From: Gammaproteobacteria bacterium | GTDB taxonomy: Bacteria > Pseudomonadota > Gammaproteobacteria > Steroidobacterales > JABDLF01 | Length of the DNA: 54,423 nucleotides | Direction of reading: 5' to 3' | Assembly: GCA_013003115.1 (NCBI GenBank) | Contig: JABDLF010000053.1 | Coordinates: 1-54,423 of the forward strand | Part shown: positions 45,735 through 54,211 of the stretch, one piece after another | Layout: each line of letters starts with the position of its first letter | Numbering within the stretch: position 1 is the first letter of the stretch | Program-made: the position numbers and the translations under genes | The notes under the pieces: generated by a model | The model's input: the letters and a program-made list of their open reading frames with translations, nothing else | What the model was told of the DNA's origin: nothing | Databases searched by the model: none

Positions 45735-45742
45735 GCAAGAAC

Positions 45743-47017
45743 TCAATCGCCGCCCAGCAGCATCAGCGACAAAGTTGGCCAGTAGGTAATCACAAGCACT
45801 GATGCGAAAAGAATCAGCAGGAACGGCAGGGTCGCCGCGTACACTTCCATGATTGGCCGATTAAACCGATAGCTGGATATAAAAAGATTCAAACCCACCG
45901 GGGGCGTCAGGTACCCCAGCTGCATGTTGGCAAGAAATATCATGCCAAGATGCACAGGGTGTATGCCATAGCCGAGGGCCACTGGCAGTATCAGCGGCAC
46001 AACCAGCACCAGCGCCGAAAATATATCGAGAATTGCGCCCAGCAAAAGAAGAAAGACGTTGAGCAACAGCAGGAATGTCAGCGGGCTGCTGACGTGTTCC
46101 CGGGCAAGCGCAAACAGCTTGGCGGGTATCTCAGCCTCGATCATGTAGGTTGTAGAAGCCAGTGAAACCCCGAGAATAATAAGAATGCCGCCGACAAGAA
46201 CCATGGAATTTCGCATGATCATCGGCAGCTGACGCAAACCAATCTCGCGCAGGAGAAACACTTCGACCACGATCACATAGAGTGCGGTGACCGCGGCTGC
46301 TTCTGAGACGGCAAAATACCCGCTGTAAATCCCGCCCAGCACGACGAAAGGAAGCGGAATCTCGTAGCGCGACTCCCAAAGAACTTTGCGGGTGTTGGTC
46401 CAGCTGAAAGTACCCTTTGGGCCGCGCAGGTCCCGATTCACCCACAGGCTCCAGCCAGACAGCATCGCCAGCATCAGCAGTCCGGGAAATATGCCCGCGA
46501 GAAACAGGTCATCAATTGAAACTTCCGCAACGATGCCGTAAAGAATCAGCGGCAATGAAGGCGCAAAAAGCAGTCCAAGACTGCCGGCGGAAGTAACCAG
46601 GCCAAGATTAAAGTTGTTACGGTAGCCGGCTTCTTTCAGTGCCGGGTAGAGAATCGCTCCCAGGGCGATAATCGTCACGCCCGAGGCACCCGTGAAAGCA
46701 GTAAAAAATGCGCAGGCAAAGAGCGCTACGATCGCGAGGCCGCCCGGCATCCAGCCGAGAAGTGCAGAAGTAAGCCGTACCAGCCGGGACGGCGCCTGGC
46801 TCTCACTCAGCATGTAGCCCGCGAATGTGAACAGGGGAATAGCCAGCAAAATCGGCATTTCCGCTATGCGGTAGATCTCGATCGGTACGATCTGAAGAAT
46901 CTGCCAGTCGCCGGAAGCAGCGTAGAAACTCAACAATGCGCTGGCGGCGATGACCGCGAACAGCGGCGCACCGAAGAGTGCCAGCAGCGCAAGAATCACT
47001 CCGGCCGCAATCATCAT
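45743..47017 (-). CDS. dctM: TRAP transporter large permease (DctM)
   Basis: A 424-residue inner-membrane protein of the DctM family with about eleven to twelve hydrophobic segments. Family features include FAGYMLSESQAPSRLVRLTS, PPSLPLILYG-like FAPSLPLILYGIVAEVS, and LGYLTPPVGLNLFISSYRFN. It is the channel part of the TRAP system that co-imports sodium and a carboxylate. Overlaps dctQ by four bases. Confidence 0.93.
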   Translation of the reverse strand: MMIAAGVILALLALFGAPLFAVIAASALLSFYAASGDWQILQIVPIEIYRIAEMPILLAIPLFTFAGYMLSESQAPSRLVRLTSALLGWMPGGLAIVALFACAFFTAFTGASGVTIIALGAILYPALKEAGYRNNFNLGLVTSAGSLGLLFAPSLPLILYGIVAEVSIDDLFLAGIFPGLLMLAMLSGWSLWVNRDLRGPKGTFSWTNTRKVLWESRYEIPLPFVVLGGIYSGYFAVSEAAAVTALYVIVVEVFLLREIGLRQLPMIMRNSMVLVGGILIILGVSLASTTYMIEAEIPAKLFALAREHVSSPLTFLLLLNVFLLLLGAILDIFSALVLVVPLILPVALGYGIHPVHLGMIFLANMQLGYLTPPVGLNLFISSYRFNRPIMEVYAATLPFLLILFASVLVITYWPTLSLMLLGGD

Positions 47018-47523
47018 CGTGAGCGGCCTCTTATCATCTCGAGAAAATCTTCAGCGGCGTGAGCGAGATAGCGCCAGGCCATGAGAAAGAAACCAGCCGG
47101 CAGGATCACCTGAAACCACCACGCCGGCAGGTTGCCGAGCAAGGTGTCCTCATACTCAAAAGAGCCTTTGACAAAGACGAAGGCGTGCCAGGCTACAACC
47201 CCGCATACGCCAGCCGTGAAAAAATCCGTAAGCAGCTGCATGCCGATCCTCGCCTTCGGCCCGAGGAACCTCGACAGGACATCGATGCGAATCTGGTTGC
47301 GGTCTCTGCTGGCTGCCAGCGCCCCCGCAAGGCCTACCCAGAGGACCAGGATGCGAAGCAGTTCGTCGGCCCACACGAGCCCGCTGTCGAAGCCGTTACG
47401 GAGCAGAATCTGTGTGGCCGCAAGAAGAATCATGCCGCCCAGCAGCAACACCAGAACAGCGTCTTCTAACCAGCGCCCGATTCGCGCAACCCGACCTTCA
47501 GGCTGGCTCTCGGCCTCGTTCAT
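47014..47523 (-). CDS. dctQ: TRAP transporter small permease (DctQ)
   Basis: A 169-residue protein with four membrane helices and the DctQ pattern GLVWADELLRILVLWVGLAG. It forms the scaffold of the TRAP membrane complex. Overlaps both dctM and dctP by four bases. Confidence 0.92.
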   Translation of the reverse strand: MNEAESQPEGRVARIGRWLEDAVLVLLLGGMILLAATQILLRNGFDSGLVWADELLRILVLWVGLAGALAASRDRNQIRIDVLSRFLGPKARIGMQLLTDFFTAGVCGVVAWHAFVFVKGSFEYEDTLLGNLPAWWFQVILPAGFFLMAWRYLAHAAEDFLEMIRGRSR

Positions 47524-48596
47524 TTATCTGTTCGTTCGGCAGTAGCAGCGGCCTGCTTCTGATCCACCTGACTCGCTCTGAATGAAGCCAGGTGTTTCTT
47601 AAGCTCGTCCAGCATTTGCTGTTCTATTAAGCCCTCTTTAACCATGTCGGCGGCGACGTCCCAGGCCCTCTGGTGAAGGTCCGCAACGGATGCTTCGCCC
47701 GGAACTACTGACTCTATGCCATTGGCGAGCAATGCCTCGTACGCGCCCTTGTTGTCGGGAATGCTCTGGGCATTGAATTCTCTGTATACGCGAGACATGA
47801 CCTCCCGAACCACAACCTGATCCTCGGCACTCAGTCTTGCGAACGCCTTGCCGTCAACGATCATCGTTGCAAAAACGTACACAACCGGAAGCTCCGTGAC
47901 GTACTTGACCTTGGTGTACCACTGAAACACGACCGCACCTACGGGCGACGTAGCAACAATATCAATCAGCCCTGTCTGCAGGCCGGTCATCACGTCTGTT
48001 AGTGGCAGCGTGACCGGCGAGAGTCCGAGCGATTCCATGGCTTCATAACCAACCCGATCGCCCTCGGGCACCCAGACTTTCTGGCCCTTCAGATCATCCA
48101 GCGACCGCACAGGTGAGTTAGAGAGAATCTTCGCGAACCCACCACCGGCAAACCCGAAACTGACGAGGCCCTCGGACTCCAGGCCCGCCAGCAACTTCTC
48201 ATCCATCCGGGCACGCACATAGTCGATTTCTTCCTGGGAATGAAAAACCAGGGGCAGGCTGTAAATGTTGATGGCCGGATAGACCGACGAGAGTCCGCTC
48301 GCCACGAATGCGCCGCCGTGCAGCTGCCCTATGCGCATTTTTCTCAGCATGGACTTATCGGCGCCCATGACGCCGCCGCCGTAGAGCTTGATCTGCACAC
48401 GACCGTCGGTGCGCGCCTTTATCTCGTCCGCCCCGGCGCGCATGGTCTTCATCCACTGCGACCCCTCGGGCGCAACGGTCGCCAGCTTGAGCGTTGCTGC
48501 CTGCGCCAGTCCCTGGGACCCTGCAAACAGGAGTACGCTCAATCCTGACAGCGCCAATGCCCTGCGAACTGACTTTCCTTTAAACATTCTGTTCAT
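47520..48596 (-). CDS. dctP: TRAP transporter substrate-binding protein (DctP)
   Basis: A 358-residue periplasmic binding protein. Signal peptide ALALSGLSVLLFAGSQGLAQA is cleaved near AQA-ATLKLAT. The mature protein begins LKLATVAPEGSQWMKTM and contains GQKVWVPEGDRVGYEAMESL with the conserved carboxylate-binding Arg region. Substrate is probably an organic acid but cannot be assigned. ATG at 48596 chosen over TTG 48605. A TatT-type lipoprotein gene lies 17 bases upstream. Confidence 0.92.
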   Translation of the reverse strand: MNRMFKGKSVRRALALSGLSVLLFAGSQGLAQAATLKLATVAPEGSQWMKTMRAGADEIKARTDGRVQIKLYGGGVMGADKSMLRKMRIGQLHGGAFVASGLSSVYPAINIYSLPLVFHSQEEIDYVRARMDEKLLAGLESEGLVSFGFAGGGFAKILSNSPVRSLDDLKGQKVWVPEGDRVGYEAMESLGLSPVTLPLTDVMTGLQTGLIDIVATSPVGAVVFQWYTKVKYVTELPVVYVFATMIVDGKAFARLSAEDQVVVREVMSRVYREFNAQSIPDNKGAYEALLANGIESVVPGEASVADLHQRAWDVAADMVKEGLIEQQMLDELKKHLASFRASQVDQKQAAATAERTDK

Positions 48597-48613
48597 CTCT
48601 GCCAATCCTCAAT

Positions 48614-49501
48614 TTAAAAATATTCATCCGCACCTGCCAGGAGATTCTCGGCCTCCCGCTGAGCCAAAACGTTTAGCAAGGTATAGCCGTCGTGGCGCGG
48701 ATCTGCCTGAATAACCTCGTTGAGAAGCCGGTCATGCAGGGGCCTGTCATAACGCAACCTCGCGTAGCTCCGCGCGAACTCAACCTTGGCACCCAGGTCA
48801 TGGCCGCCGCTAATAGCGATTGCCTGCTCAAAATGCTCGCGTCCGGTATCAGGCTTTCCGCCGAGAGCGGGAGGCCGCAGCGTGTGAAGAATGCCGAGAT
48901 AAAGATGCACGTTACCTGGCTGGTAACCCGCGTCGACGGCGCGCAGCCTTTCCAGCAACAGCTCGACCTTCGGCAAATCAGCTAACGCAGTCCAGTCGTC
49001 GCTGTGCGCCCTAATCCACACGAGCCAGCTCGCCGTGAACGCAAACAGCGCTGGCGCATCGCTCTTTTGCAGCTGCTCAAGCTCTGCCGAAAGATCATCA
49101 AAGTTCAATCGGCTCCAGCCGCACTGCTTCGAATCGTCTGCGCCCTCGGGCAGATGCCGAAGACAGAGCGCCCGTTCGCCGTAACGTCTCGCCCGCCCAC
49201 TCAGCCGCTTCTCGCGCAATGTATCGTCGACAAAAACGGCCGCGTAGGCGGTGTACAGACTTGCGGCGGTTTCCAGCATGGCCCCGCTGGCATCATCGCC
49301 CTGGGCGAAGCTGTCAATCAGAAGCAGGTATGCGGGCGCACCGTCACGAACGATTTCCGGGTCATCCTGATTCAGGATCGCACTACCGAGGTCATCCGCC
49401 AGGTTGCTGGCAGCTCTGGAGGCCAGCGCACTGCACCCCGTTAGCAGCACAGCCATAATGAGCAGCGATGCCCGCGCAATAATTGAGCAGTTCGAAGTCA
49501 A
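48614..49501 (-). CDS. TRAP-associated TatT-type TPR lipoprotein
   Basis: A 295-residue lipoprotein of the TatT family (T component of TRAP systems, first described in Treponema). Signal SLLIMAVLLTGC with Cys about 23, then helical repeats containing TAYAAVFVDDTLREKRLSGR, FTASWLVWIRAHSDDW and AREHFEQAI-type TPRs. TatT proteins are thought to partner the binding protein. TTG at 49501 is inferred from CAGGGA upstream and because it puts the signal peptide at the N-terminus; the longer frame to 49585 looks non-coding. First gene of the transporter operon. Confidence 0.88.
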   Translation of the reverse strand: MTSNCSIIARASLLIMAVLLTGCSALASRAASNLADDLGSAILNQDDPEIVRDGAPAYLLLIDSFAQGDDASGAMLETAASLYTAYAAVFVDDTLREKRLSGRARRYGERALCLRHLPEGADDSKQCGWSRLNFDDLSAELEQLQKSDAPALFAFTASWLVWIRAHSDDWTALADLPKVELLLERLRAVDAGYQPGNVHLYLGILHTLRPPALGGKPDTGREHFEQAIAISGGHDLGAKVEFARSYARLRYDRPLHDRLLNEVIQADPRHDGYTLLNVLAQREAENLLAGADEYF

Positions 49502-49657
49502 ACGGATTCCCTGTTCTGTGTCGGAATTAGAAAGCCTGCAGCTTGAAGTCTTTGAAAGTGAAGATCGGCGAGGGTTCCCTTTCACCGGTAAAACAATCTC
49601 TCTCGCAATCCGCTCAACAAACTATGTAAAAACTTGTTAACCGGGTTGCCGCAGATA

Positions 49658-49693
49658 ACGAAAACGGCGAACGCCCACCCGGACGTCCGCCGC
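49658..49693 (-). terminator. Terminator of the rpsP-rimM-trmD-rplS operon
   Basis: Minus-strand stem CGGCGGACG (49693-49685) pairs with CGTTCGCCG (49674-49666), one G-T wobble, loop of ten bases, followed by TTTTCGTT. It lies about 30 bases after the rplS stop. Confidence 0.7.
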
Positions 49694-49721
49694 TGTATTT
49701 CGCCTGCCGACAGAGCCCGGG

Positions 49722-50066
49722 TCAGATTTTTTCCTTGATTCGTGCAGCCTTGCCTGTGCGATCACGCAGATAATAGAGCTTGGCGCGTCGCACATCACCG
49801 CGGCGCTTCACCTCTATCGATGCGATGGCGGGGCTATAAGTCTGGAAAACCCTCTCAACACCCTCACCGTGTGAAATCTTGCGGACAGTAAAAGCCGAAT
49901 TCAGCCCGCGATTGCGCCGGGCAATCACCACGCCTTCGTACGCCTGCAGCCGCTCGCGATTGCCTTCCTTAACTTTTACCTGAACGACGACCGTGTCACC
50001 GGGTGCAAAATCCGGTACTTCGCGATCCATCTGTTCCTTTTCCAGCTCTTCGATAATCTTCTTCAT
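49722..50066 (-). CDS. rplS: 50S ribosomal protein L19
   Basis: A 114-residue L19, last gene of the standard rpsP-rimM-trmD-rplS operon. [20 protein letters not shown] and [13 protein letters not shown] are diagnostic. L19 sits at the 30S-50S interface. ATG at 50066 ([13 protein letters not shown]) matches family starts; the longer frame to 50123 is leader. Confidence 0.97.
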   Translation of the reverse strand: MKKIIEELEKEQMDREVPDFAPGDTVVVQVKVKEGNRERLQAYEGVVIARRNRGLNSAFTVRKISHGEGVERVFQTYSPAIASIEVKRRGDVRRAKLYYLRDRTGKAARIKEKI

Positions 50067-50129
50067 GATCTCAATCCCAAACAACTCTAAGCAATTAGTT
50101 TTTTCAAAACCTGTCTGTGGCAATCTCAG

Positions 50130-50885
50130 TCACTTTCGACCGTTCAACGATTTCGCTTCGGCGATAAACTCATCCAGCAGGCTCTGCTCCTCGTCTCTCA
50201 GGCGCCGACTCCGCAGAAGCTCCGGCCGCCTGCGCCAGGTCCGGCCAAGTGCCTGCTTGAGCCGCCAGCGCCGCACCTTTTCGTGGTCTCCGCTAAGCAA
50301 GACCGGCGGCACCTTCAGCCCTGAAACTTCCTCAGGCCGGGTATAGTGCGGGCAATCGAGCAGGCCTTCAACAAAAGAGTCCTGTTCCGCCGACTTTTCT
50401 GCACCGAGCACGCCCGGCACAAGCCTTGCCACCGCATCGGCAACCAACAGCGCAGGAAGTTCTCCGCCGCTCACCACGAAATCGCCTACCGAGACCTCCT
50501 CGTCGATCGCAAGCTCAAGCAAACGCTCATCCACGCCCTCGTAGCGCCCGCAAACCAGCAAGAGGCCATCGAGCTCCGCAAACTGCCGCGCCCGGTCCTG
50601 ATCGAACGGGCGGCCCTGAGGCGACATCAAAACGGTCCGACTTGCGTCTGGCAGCCTCTTTCGCAGCGCCTCGATCGCATCTCGCATCGGCTCAACCTTG
50701 AGCACCATGCCCGGCCCGCCACCGTATGGCCGGTCATCGACCGTGCCGTGGGCATCCCCGGCGTGAGACCGCGGATTCTCAATATCGAGCGTAATTCGTC
50801 CGTCTTCCACGGCGCGCCCGGTAACACCGAGGCTGCCGAAACTTGCCGCTATCTCCGGAAACAAGGTGACGATGCCGATGTGCAA
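50130..50885 (-). CDS. trmD: tRNA (guanine37-N1)-methyltransferase
   Basis: A 251-residue SPOUT-class enzyme that methylates G37 of tRNAs with SAM, preventing frameshifts. PYGGGPGMVL, YEGVDERLLE and EVSVGDFVVSGGELPAL make up the trefoil knot active site. Separated from rimM by ten bases. Confidence 0.97.
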   Translation of the reverse strand: MHIGIVTLFPEIAASFGSLGVTGRAVEDGRITLDIENPRSHAGDAHGTVDDRPYGGGPGMVLKVEPMRDAIEALRKRLPDASRTVLMSPQGRPFDQDRARQFAELDGLLLVCGRYEGVDERLLELAIDEEVSVGDFVVSGGELPALLVADAVARLVPGVLGAEKSAEQDSFVEGLLDCPHYTRPEEVSGLKVPPVLLSGDHEKVRRWRLKQALGRTWRRRPELLRSRRLRDEEQSLLDEFIAEAKSLNGRK

Positions 50886-50895
50886 ACGTGCGTCC

Positions 50896-51384
50896 TCAGA
50901 AATCCGGATCCCAATTCACAACCATCACGCCCGAGCGCAAATCGATGTCGCATACAACCTGGTCGAGAACGAAGGGAATCAGCCTTTCCTTCTCTCCCTT
51001 GACCACCAGCACGTCGTTCGCGCCGGTCTCTAAAAGGTGGTCGACAACGCCCAACTTCACACCCTCCCGGGTCTCAACGTTGAGCCCCTCAAGGTCGGTC
51101 CAGTAATAATCACCGGCGCTATCGGGAAGCTGATCACGGCGCACCGCTATGAGCTTTCCCTGGTGTTTTGCCGCCGCGTCACGATCATCAATGCCGGCGA
51201 GTTTTGCCACCAGGCCACGTCCGTGCCGCCGCCCTTCGGTCACACTGACAGCGGACCAGCTGCCGTCTTTCCCAAGCTGCCATTCCTGATAACGAAAAAT
51301 GTTCTCAAGCGGCTGTGTGTGTGAACGTATTCGTAACCAGCCCTTCACACCGTAGACTCCGGCGATTTCGCCGATCACAACCAA
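50896..51384 (-). CDS. rimM: 16S rRNA processing protein RimM
   Basis: A 162-residue RimM with N-terminal domain GEIAGVYGVKGWLRIRSHT and C-terminal PRC barrel containing YYWTDLEGLNVET and FVLDQVV. It assists 30S maturation near protein S19. Second in the rpsP operon. Confidence 0.95.
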   Translation of the reverse strand: MVVIGEIAGVYGVKGWLRIRSHTQPLENIFRYQEWQLGKDGSWSAVSVTEGRRHGRGLVAKLAGIDDRDAAAKHQGKLIAVRRDQLPDSAGDYYWTDLEGLNVETREGVKLGVVDHLLETGANDVLVVKGEKERLIPFVLDQVVCDIDLRSGVMVVNWDPDF

Positions 51385-51436
51385 GTTAACTGCCCTTTGT
51401 TACCGGCCTTCAAACGCTGCCAGTAGCTGCCTGATC

Positions 51437-51706
51437 TCAGCTCGCCTCGACGCTCTCGGGCTGCTGCTTCCGATACGTCTTCAAAAGCTGGGCGACGCGC
51501 TCGGACGGGCGCGCGCCATGTCCGATCCAGTGATCAACGCGATCGAGGTCTATGCGCAACCCTTCCTCGCCCTCGACGGACATGGGGTTGAAAAACCCGA
51601 GGCGTTCCAGATATCGGCCGTCGCGCCTGTTACGGCTGTCCGTGACTACCAGGTGATAAAACGGACGCTTTTTTGCGCCCCCACGTGTCAGACGAATGGT
51701 TACCAT
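51437..51706 (-). CDS. rpsP: 30S ribosomal protein S16
   Basis: An 89-residue S16. [20 protein letters not shown] and [13 protein letters not shown] are the family signatures. First gene of its operon, with its own predicted promoter and a hairpin in the leader. Confidence 0.97.
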   Translation of the reverse strand: MVTIRLTRGGAKKRPFYHLVVTDSRNRRDGRYLERLGFFNPMSVEGEEGLRIDLDRVDHWIGHGARPSERVAQLLKTYRKQQPESVEAS

Positions 51707-51733
51707 TAGCCCAAGGCCCTCGTTCCAAAATCC

Positions 51734-51761
51734 AAAAAGCCGCAGGGCTTCACCCGGCGGC
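51734..51761 (-). terminator. Hairpin plus T-run in rpsP leader (attenuator or ffh terminator)
   Basis: Minus strand: GCCGC (51761-51757) pairs with GCGGC (51743-51739), with an inner GGG/CCC pairing, then TTTTT (51738-51734). It lies between the predicted rpsP promoter (51776-51803) and the rpsP ATG at 51706, so it would be transcribed as leader; it could also simply terminate ffh transcripts. Confidence 0.55.
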
Positions 51762-51775
51762 AGGTTAATCGACGC

Positions 51776-51803
51776 ATTTTACTGGTTTTTGGCCGAATGT
51801 GAA
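51776..51803 (-). promoter_or_regulatory. rpsP operon promoter TTCACA-16-TAAAAT
   Basis: Minus strand TTCACA (51803-51798), 16-base spacer, TAAAAT (51781-51776). The start site would be near 51769, giving a leader of about 63 bases. It lies 25 bases after the ffh stop. Confidence 0.5.
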
Positions 51804-51828
51804 GGATTCGCCAGCCTTTTCTCGTCAA

Positions 51829-53181
51829 TTACCTGCCAGGGCCGGGTGGCAGACCGCCCTTCATGGCCCGCATCATTCGAGCCATGCCGCCACCCTTCAT
51901 TTTTTTCATCATCTTCTGCATCTGCCGGTGCTGCTTGAGCAGGCGGCTGAGTTCCTGGGGCGGCCTGCCTGCGCCGCCGGAGATGCGGCGCTTGCGAGAG
52001 CCGTCGATAATGCGAGGAAAGCGCCTTTCACGGGGCGTCATGGCGTTTATCAGGGCTATCTGGTGCCGGATCTGCTTTTCGTCCGGCACGGCCGCTGCCT
52101 TCTGCGAGAGGCCACCCGGCAGTTTCTCCAGTATTTGAGCCAATCCGCCCATGTCGAGCATCTGGCTGAACTGCTCGCGCAGGTCCTCGAGATCAAAATC
52201 CTTGCCTTTGCCAAGTTTTTTCGCGAGCTTTCTGGCCTTATCCTGGTCAACCTTCTGCTCGACCTCCTCCACCAGGCTGAGCACGTCTCCCATTCCCAGG
52301 ATTCGCGATGCCACGCGCTCCGGGTGGAAGGCCTCGAGCGCATCGATTTTTTCACCTGTGCCGATAAACTTGATCGGCGCCCCCGTAATCTGGCGCACCG
52401 ACAGGGCAGCGCCGCCCCTCGCATCGCCATCCGCCTTGGTCAGGATGACGCCGGTCAGCGGAAGCGCCTCAGAAAAGGCCTGCGCTGCCCGGACCGCGTC
52501 CTGACCCGTCATGCTGTCTACAACAAAAAGCGTTTCGACTGGCTGGACCTGCGCATGAAGCTCGGCAATTTCGGCCATCATTTCGTTATCAACATGAAGC
52601 CGGCCAGCTGTATCGAGTATCAGCACGTCGACCTGTGCCAGACGCGCCGCCGCCAAAGCCGCCGACGCAATCACGGCAGGTTTGTCACCTGCATCGCTGG
52701 GGAAAAACTCTGCACCGACCTGATCAGCCAGTTTGCCCAGCTGCGCGATTGCCGCAGGCCGATAAACATCCGCGCTCGCCAACATGACCTTGCTGTCGTT
52801 GCGCTGCAAAAGCCGTGCAGCAAGCTTTGCCGCTGTGGTGGTCTTGCCGGCTCCCTGCAAGCCTGCAAGCAATACGACGGCCGGTGGCTGCGTGCGCAAG
52901 GACAACTCCTCGTTGTGCGCACCCATGATTGCGACCAGCTCATCTTTGACTATTTTTACGAACGCCTGATCAGGCGTCAGGCTGCGAGTGACGATCTCGC
53001 CACTCGCTTTGTCGCGCACGCCAGCGATGAATTCCTTAACGACGGGCAACGCAACGTCCGCTTCCAGCAACGCCATGCGGACCTGGCGAACTGCCTCTTT
53101 AATATTTTCTTCGCTTATTCGGCCCTTGCCCCGGACGCTGCGCAGAGCCTCGCCGAGCCGTTCACTTAAGTTGCCAAACAT
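51829..53181 (-). CDS. ffh: Signal recognition particle protein Ffh
   Basis: A 450-residue SRP54 GTPase that guides nascent membrane proteins to the translocon. NG domain: LAGLQGAGKTTTAAKLA (P-loop), DTAGRLH and TKADGDARGG; M domain from about 300 with the Met/Gly-rich RNA-binding tail MKKMKGGGMARMMRAM. ATG at 53181 (MFGNLSERLGEALRSV) as in the family. Beside rpsP and near a ypjD-like gene, the usual gammaproteobacterial neighbourhood. Confidence 0.97.
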   Translation of the reverse strand: MFGNLSERLGEALRSVRGKGRISEENIKEAVRQVRMALLEADVALPVVKEFIAGVRDKASGEIVTRSLTPDQAFVKIVKDELVAIMGAHNEELSLRTQPPAVVLLAGLQGAGKTTTAAKLAARLLQRNDSKVMLASADVYRPAAIAQLGKLADQVGAEFFPSDAGDKPAVIASAALAAARLAQVDVLILDTAGRLHVDNEMMAEIAELHAQVQPVETLFVVDSMTGQDAVRAAQAFSEALPLTGVILTKADGDARGGAALSVRQITGAPIKFIGTGEKIDALEAFHPERVASRILGMGDVLSLVEEVEQKVDQDKARKLAKKLGKGKDFDLEDLREQFSQMLDMGGLAQILEKLPGGLSQKAAAVPDEKQIRHQIALINAMTPRERRFPRIIDGSRKRRISGGAGRPPQELSRLLKQHRQMQKMMKKMKGGGMARMMRAMKGGLPPGPGR

Positions 53182-53200
53182 GTGCTATCGCCCGCCACAG

Positions 53201-53226
53201 AAACACGAAACCCGGCCTCGGCCGGG
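53201..53226 (-). terminator. Terminator after the phosphodiesterase gene
   Basis: Minus strand CCCGGCC (53226-53220) and GGCCGGG (53217-53211) form a perfect 7-bp stem, followed by TTTCGTGTTT. It lies in the 87-base gap before ffh. A TATAAT (53273-53268) upstream of it overlaps the phosphodiesterase stop codon and could be an ffh -10 element, but no -35 was seen. Confidence 0.6.
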
Positions 53227-53268
53227 ACATTTGTTGCACCTGGATTCAGGTGTAAAAGCCGTGGGGAA

Positions 53269-54036
53269 TTATAACTCGAAGGCGTCGCCAGCGTGCAGCC
53301 GGTTAATTTTCTTATGAGGTATGGCAGCCTCCAGCTCTTCGAAAATGGTCGCCTCGGTGCCCGGCTTCATCGCTGTAACCCAGATGTCGGGGCTATGCTC
53401 AAGCTTCTCGAGATCCCGGGCGAGCGTCAGCGGGCAGTAGTGTCCCGAATGCTCGGCCAGCTCGGCCTGGTCATTGGGAAAGCTTACCTCTATAACCAGT
53501 GCTTTCAGCTTGTCGTAAGCGTTCAGAACAGGCCAAAGTGTTTGGTTGGTCTTGGTGTCTCCGCTGAACGCCAGCACCTGGTCGTTGGCCTCAATGCAGT
53601 AGCCCACTGACGGGACGGAGTGATGGACTTCAACAGCACGCAAAGCGACTCGGCCGAAGGAGACAAGATCGCCTGAAGCGATTTCGTTGTAGCGAAGGAC
53701 CGCGTTTTCCGCATCCGGCAGAGCAGCGAAGTCTGGCCACATGATGTCGTTAAACATATGCGTTTTTAAGGCATCGATCGTCTCGGCTCGCGCGTATATC
53801 TGCAGCGGGTCTTCGAGCAGCGAATCAAAAACCGTATCGGCGAACAATGGCAGCCCGGCCGTGTGGTCAAGATGGGAATGGGTCAGAAAGACCGTCTTGA
53901 TTTTCTTCAACTGCTCGATGCTGAGCACACCAATTCCGGTTCCGACATCGATCAATATCCGGTCATCAACCAGAATCGAGGTTGTGCGCAAACCGCCCCC
54001 GATGCCGCCACTGCAACCTAGCACTTCTACTTTCAT
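53269..54036 (-). CDS. Metallo-beta-lactamase-fold cyclic-nucleotide phosphodiesterase (class II-like)
   Basis: A 255-residue MBL-fold hydrolase. VEVLGCSGGIGGGLRTTSIL, LIDVGTGIGVLS, THSHLDHTAGLPLFADT, FSGDTKTNQTLW and a late ITAMKPG-like stretch (VTAMKPGTEATIFEEL) match proteins grouped as class II 3',5'-cyclic-nucleotide phosphodiesterases (PDE1/CpdP-like); HSHLDH is the metal site. It should lower cAMP, but another phosphoester substrate is possible. ATG at 54036 gives the family N-terminus; ATG 54123 adds 29 residues that look disordered. A CRP-type site lies upstream at 54196-54211. Confidence 0.8.
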   Translation of the reverse strand: MKVEVLGCSGGIGGGLRTTSILVDDRILIDVGTGIGVLSIEQLKKIKTVFLTHSHLDHTAGLPLFADTVFDSLLEDPLQIYARAETIDALKTHMFNDIMWPDFAALPDAENAVLRYNEIASGDLVSFGRVALRAVEVHHSVPSVGYCIEANDQVLAFSGDTKTNQTLWPVLNAYDKLKALVIEVSFPNDQAELAEHSGHYCPLTLARDLEKLEHSPDIWVTAMKPGTEATIFEELEAAIPHKKINRLHAGDAFEL

Positions 54037-54157
54037 TGGACTGGCTACTCCGATGTGGCTGTCGGGGGATGATTCGGATTCGGTGACATAATCACCGTTG
54101 ATTCGGGGGCGAGCTGTTTGCATAACTTCTCAATGTCACCGCCATGTGCGATGATTC

Positions 54158-54181
54158 CTGTCGAAGTCATTCTGTCGAAGT
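54158..54181. repeat. Direct repeat CTGTCGAAGT, two copies 14 bases apart
   Basis: Perfect 10-base copies at 54158-54167 and 54172-54181 in the divergent promoter region of the phosphodiesterase and CcsA-like genes. Could bind a second regulator or be chance. Confidence 0.5.
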
Positions 54182-54195
54182 AACATATTGTTTTC

Positions 54196-54211
54196 TGTGA
54201 TCAAACTCACA
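54196..54211. promoter_or_regulatory. Perfect CRP-type operator TGTGATCAAACTCACA
   Basis: An exact TGTGA-N6-TCACA match, the core of the cAMP-CRP consensus, with A/T-rich flanks. Its centre (54203.5) is 41.5 bases upstream of the start site predicted from a minus-strand -10, CAGAAT (54174-54169), the classical class II activator position for the phosphodiesterase gene. It also overlaps the GTG start of the plus-strand gene, where bound CRP would block expression. Confidence 0.55.

Noticed and set aside
45595-45789. 64-codon plus-strand frame across the 12-bp repeats
   Set aside because: Low-complexity Ala/Pro product generated by the repeats, without start signals.
51799-53169. 456-codon plus-strand open frame antisense to ffh
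   Set aside because: Its product is rich in His, Arg, Cys and Gln with no domain, and the opposite strand encodes a textbook Ffh.
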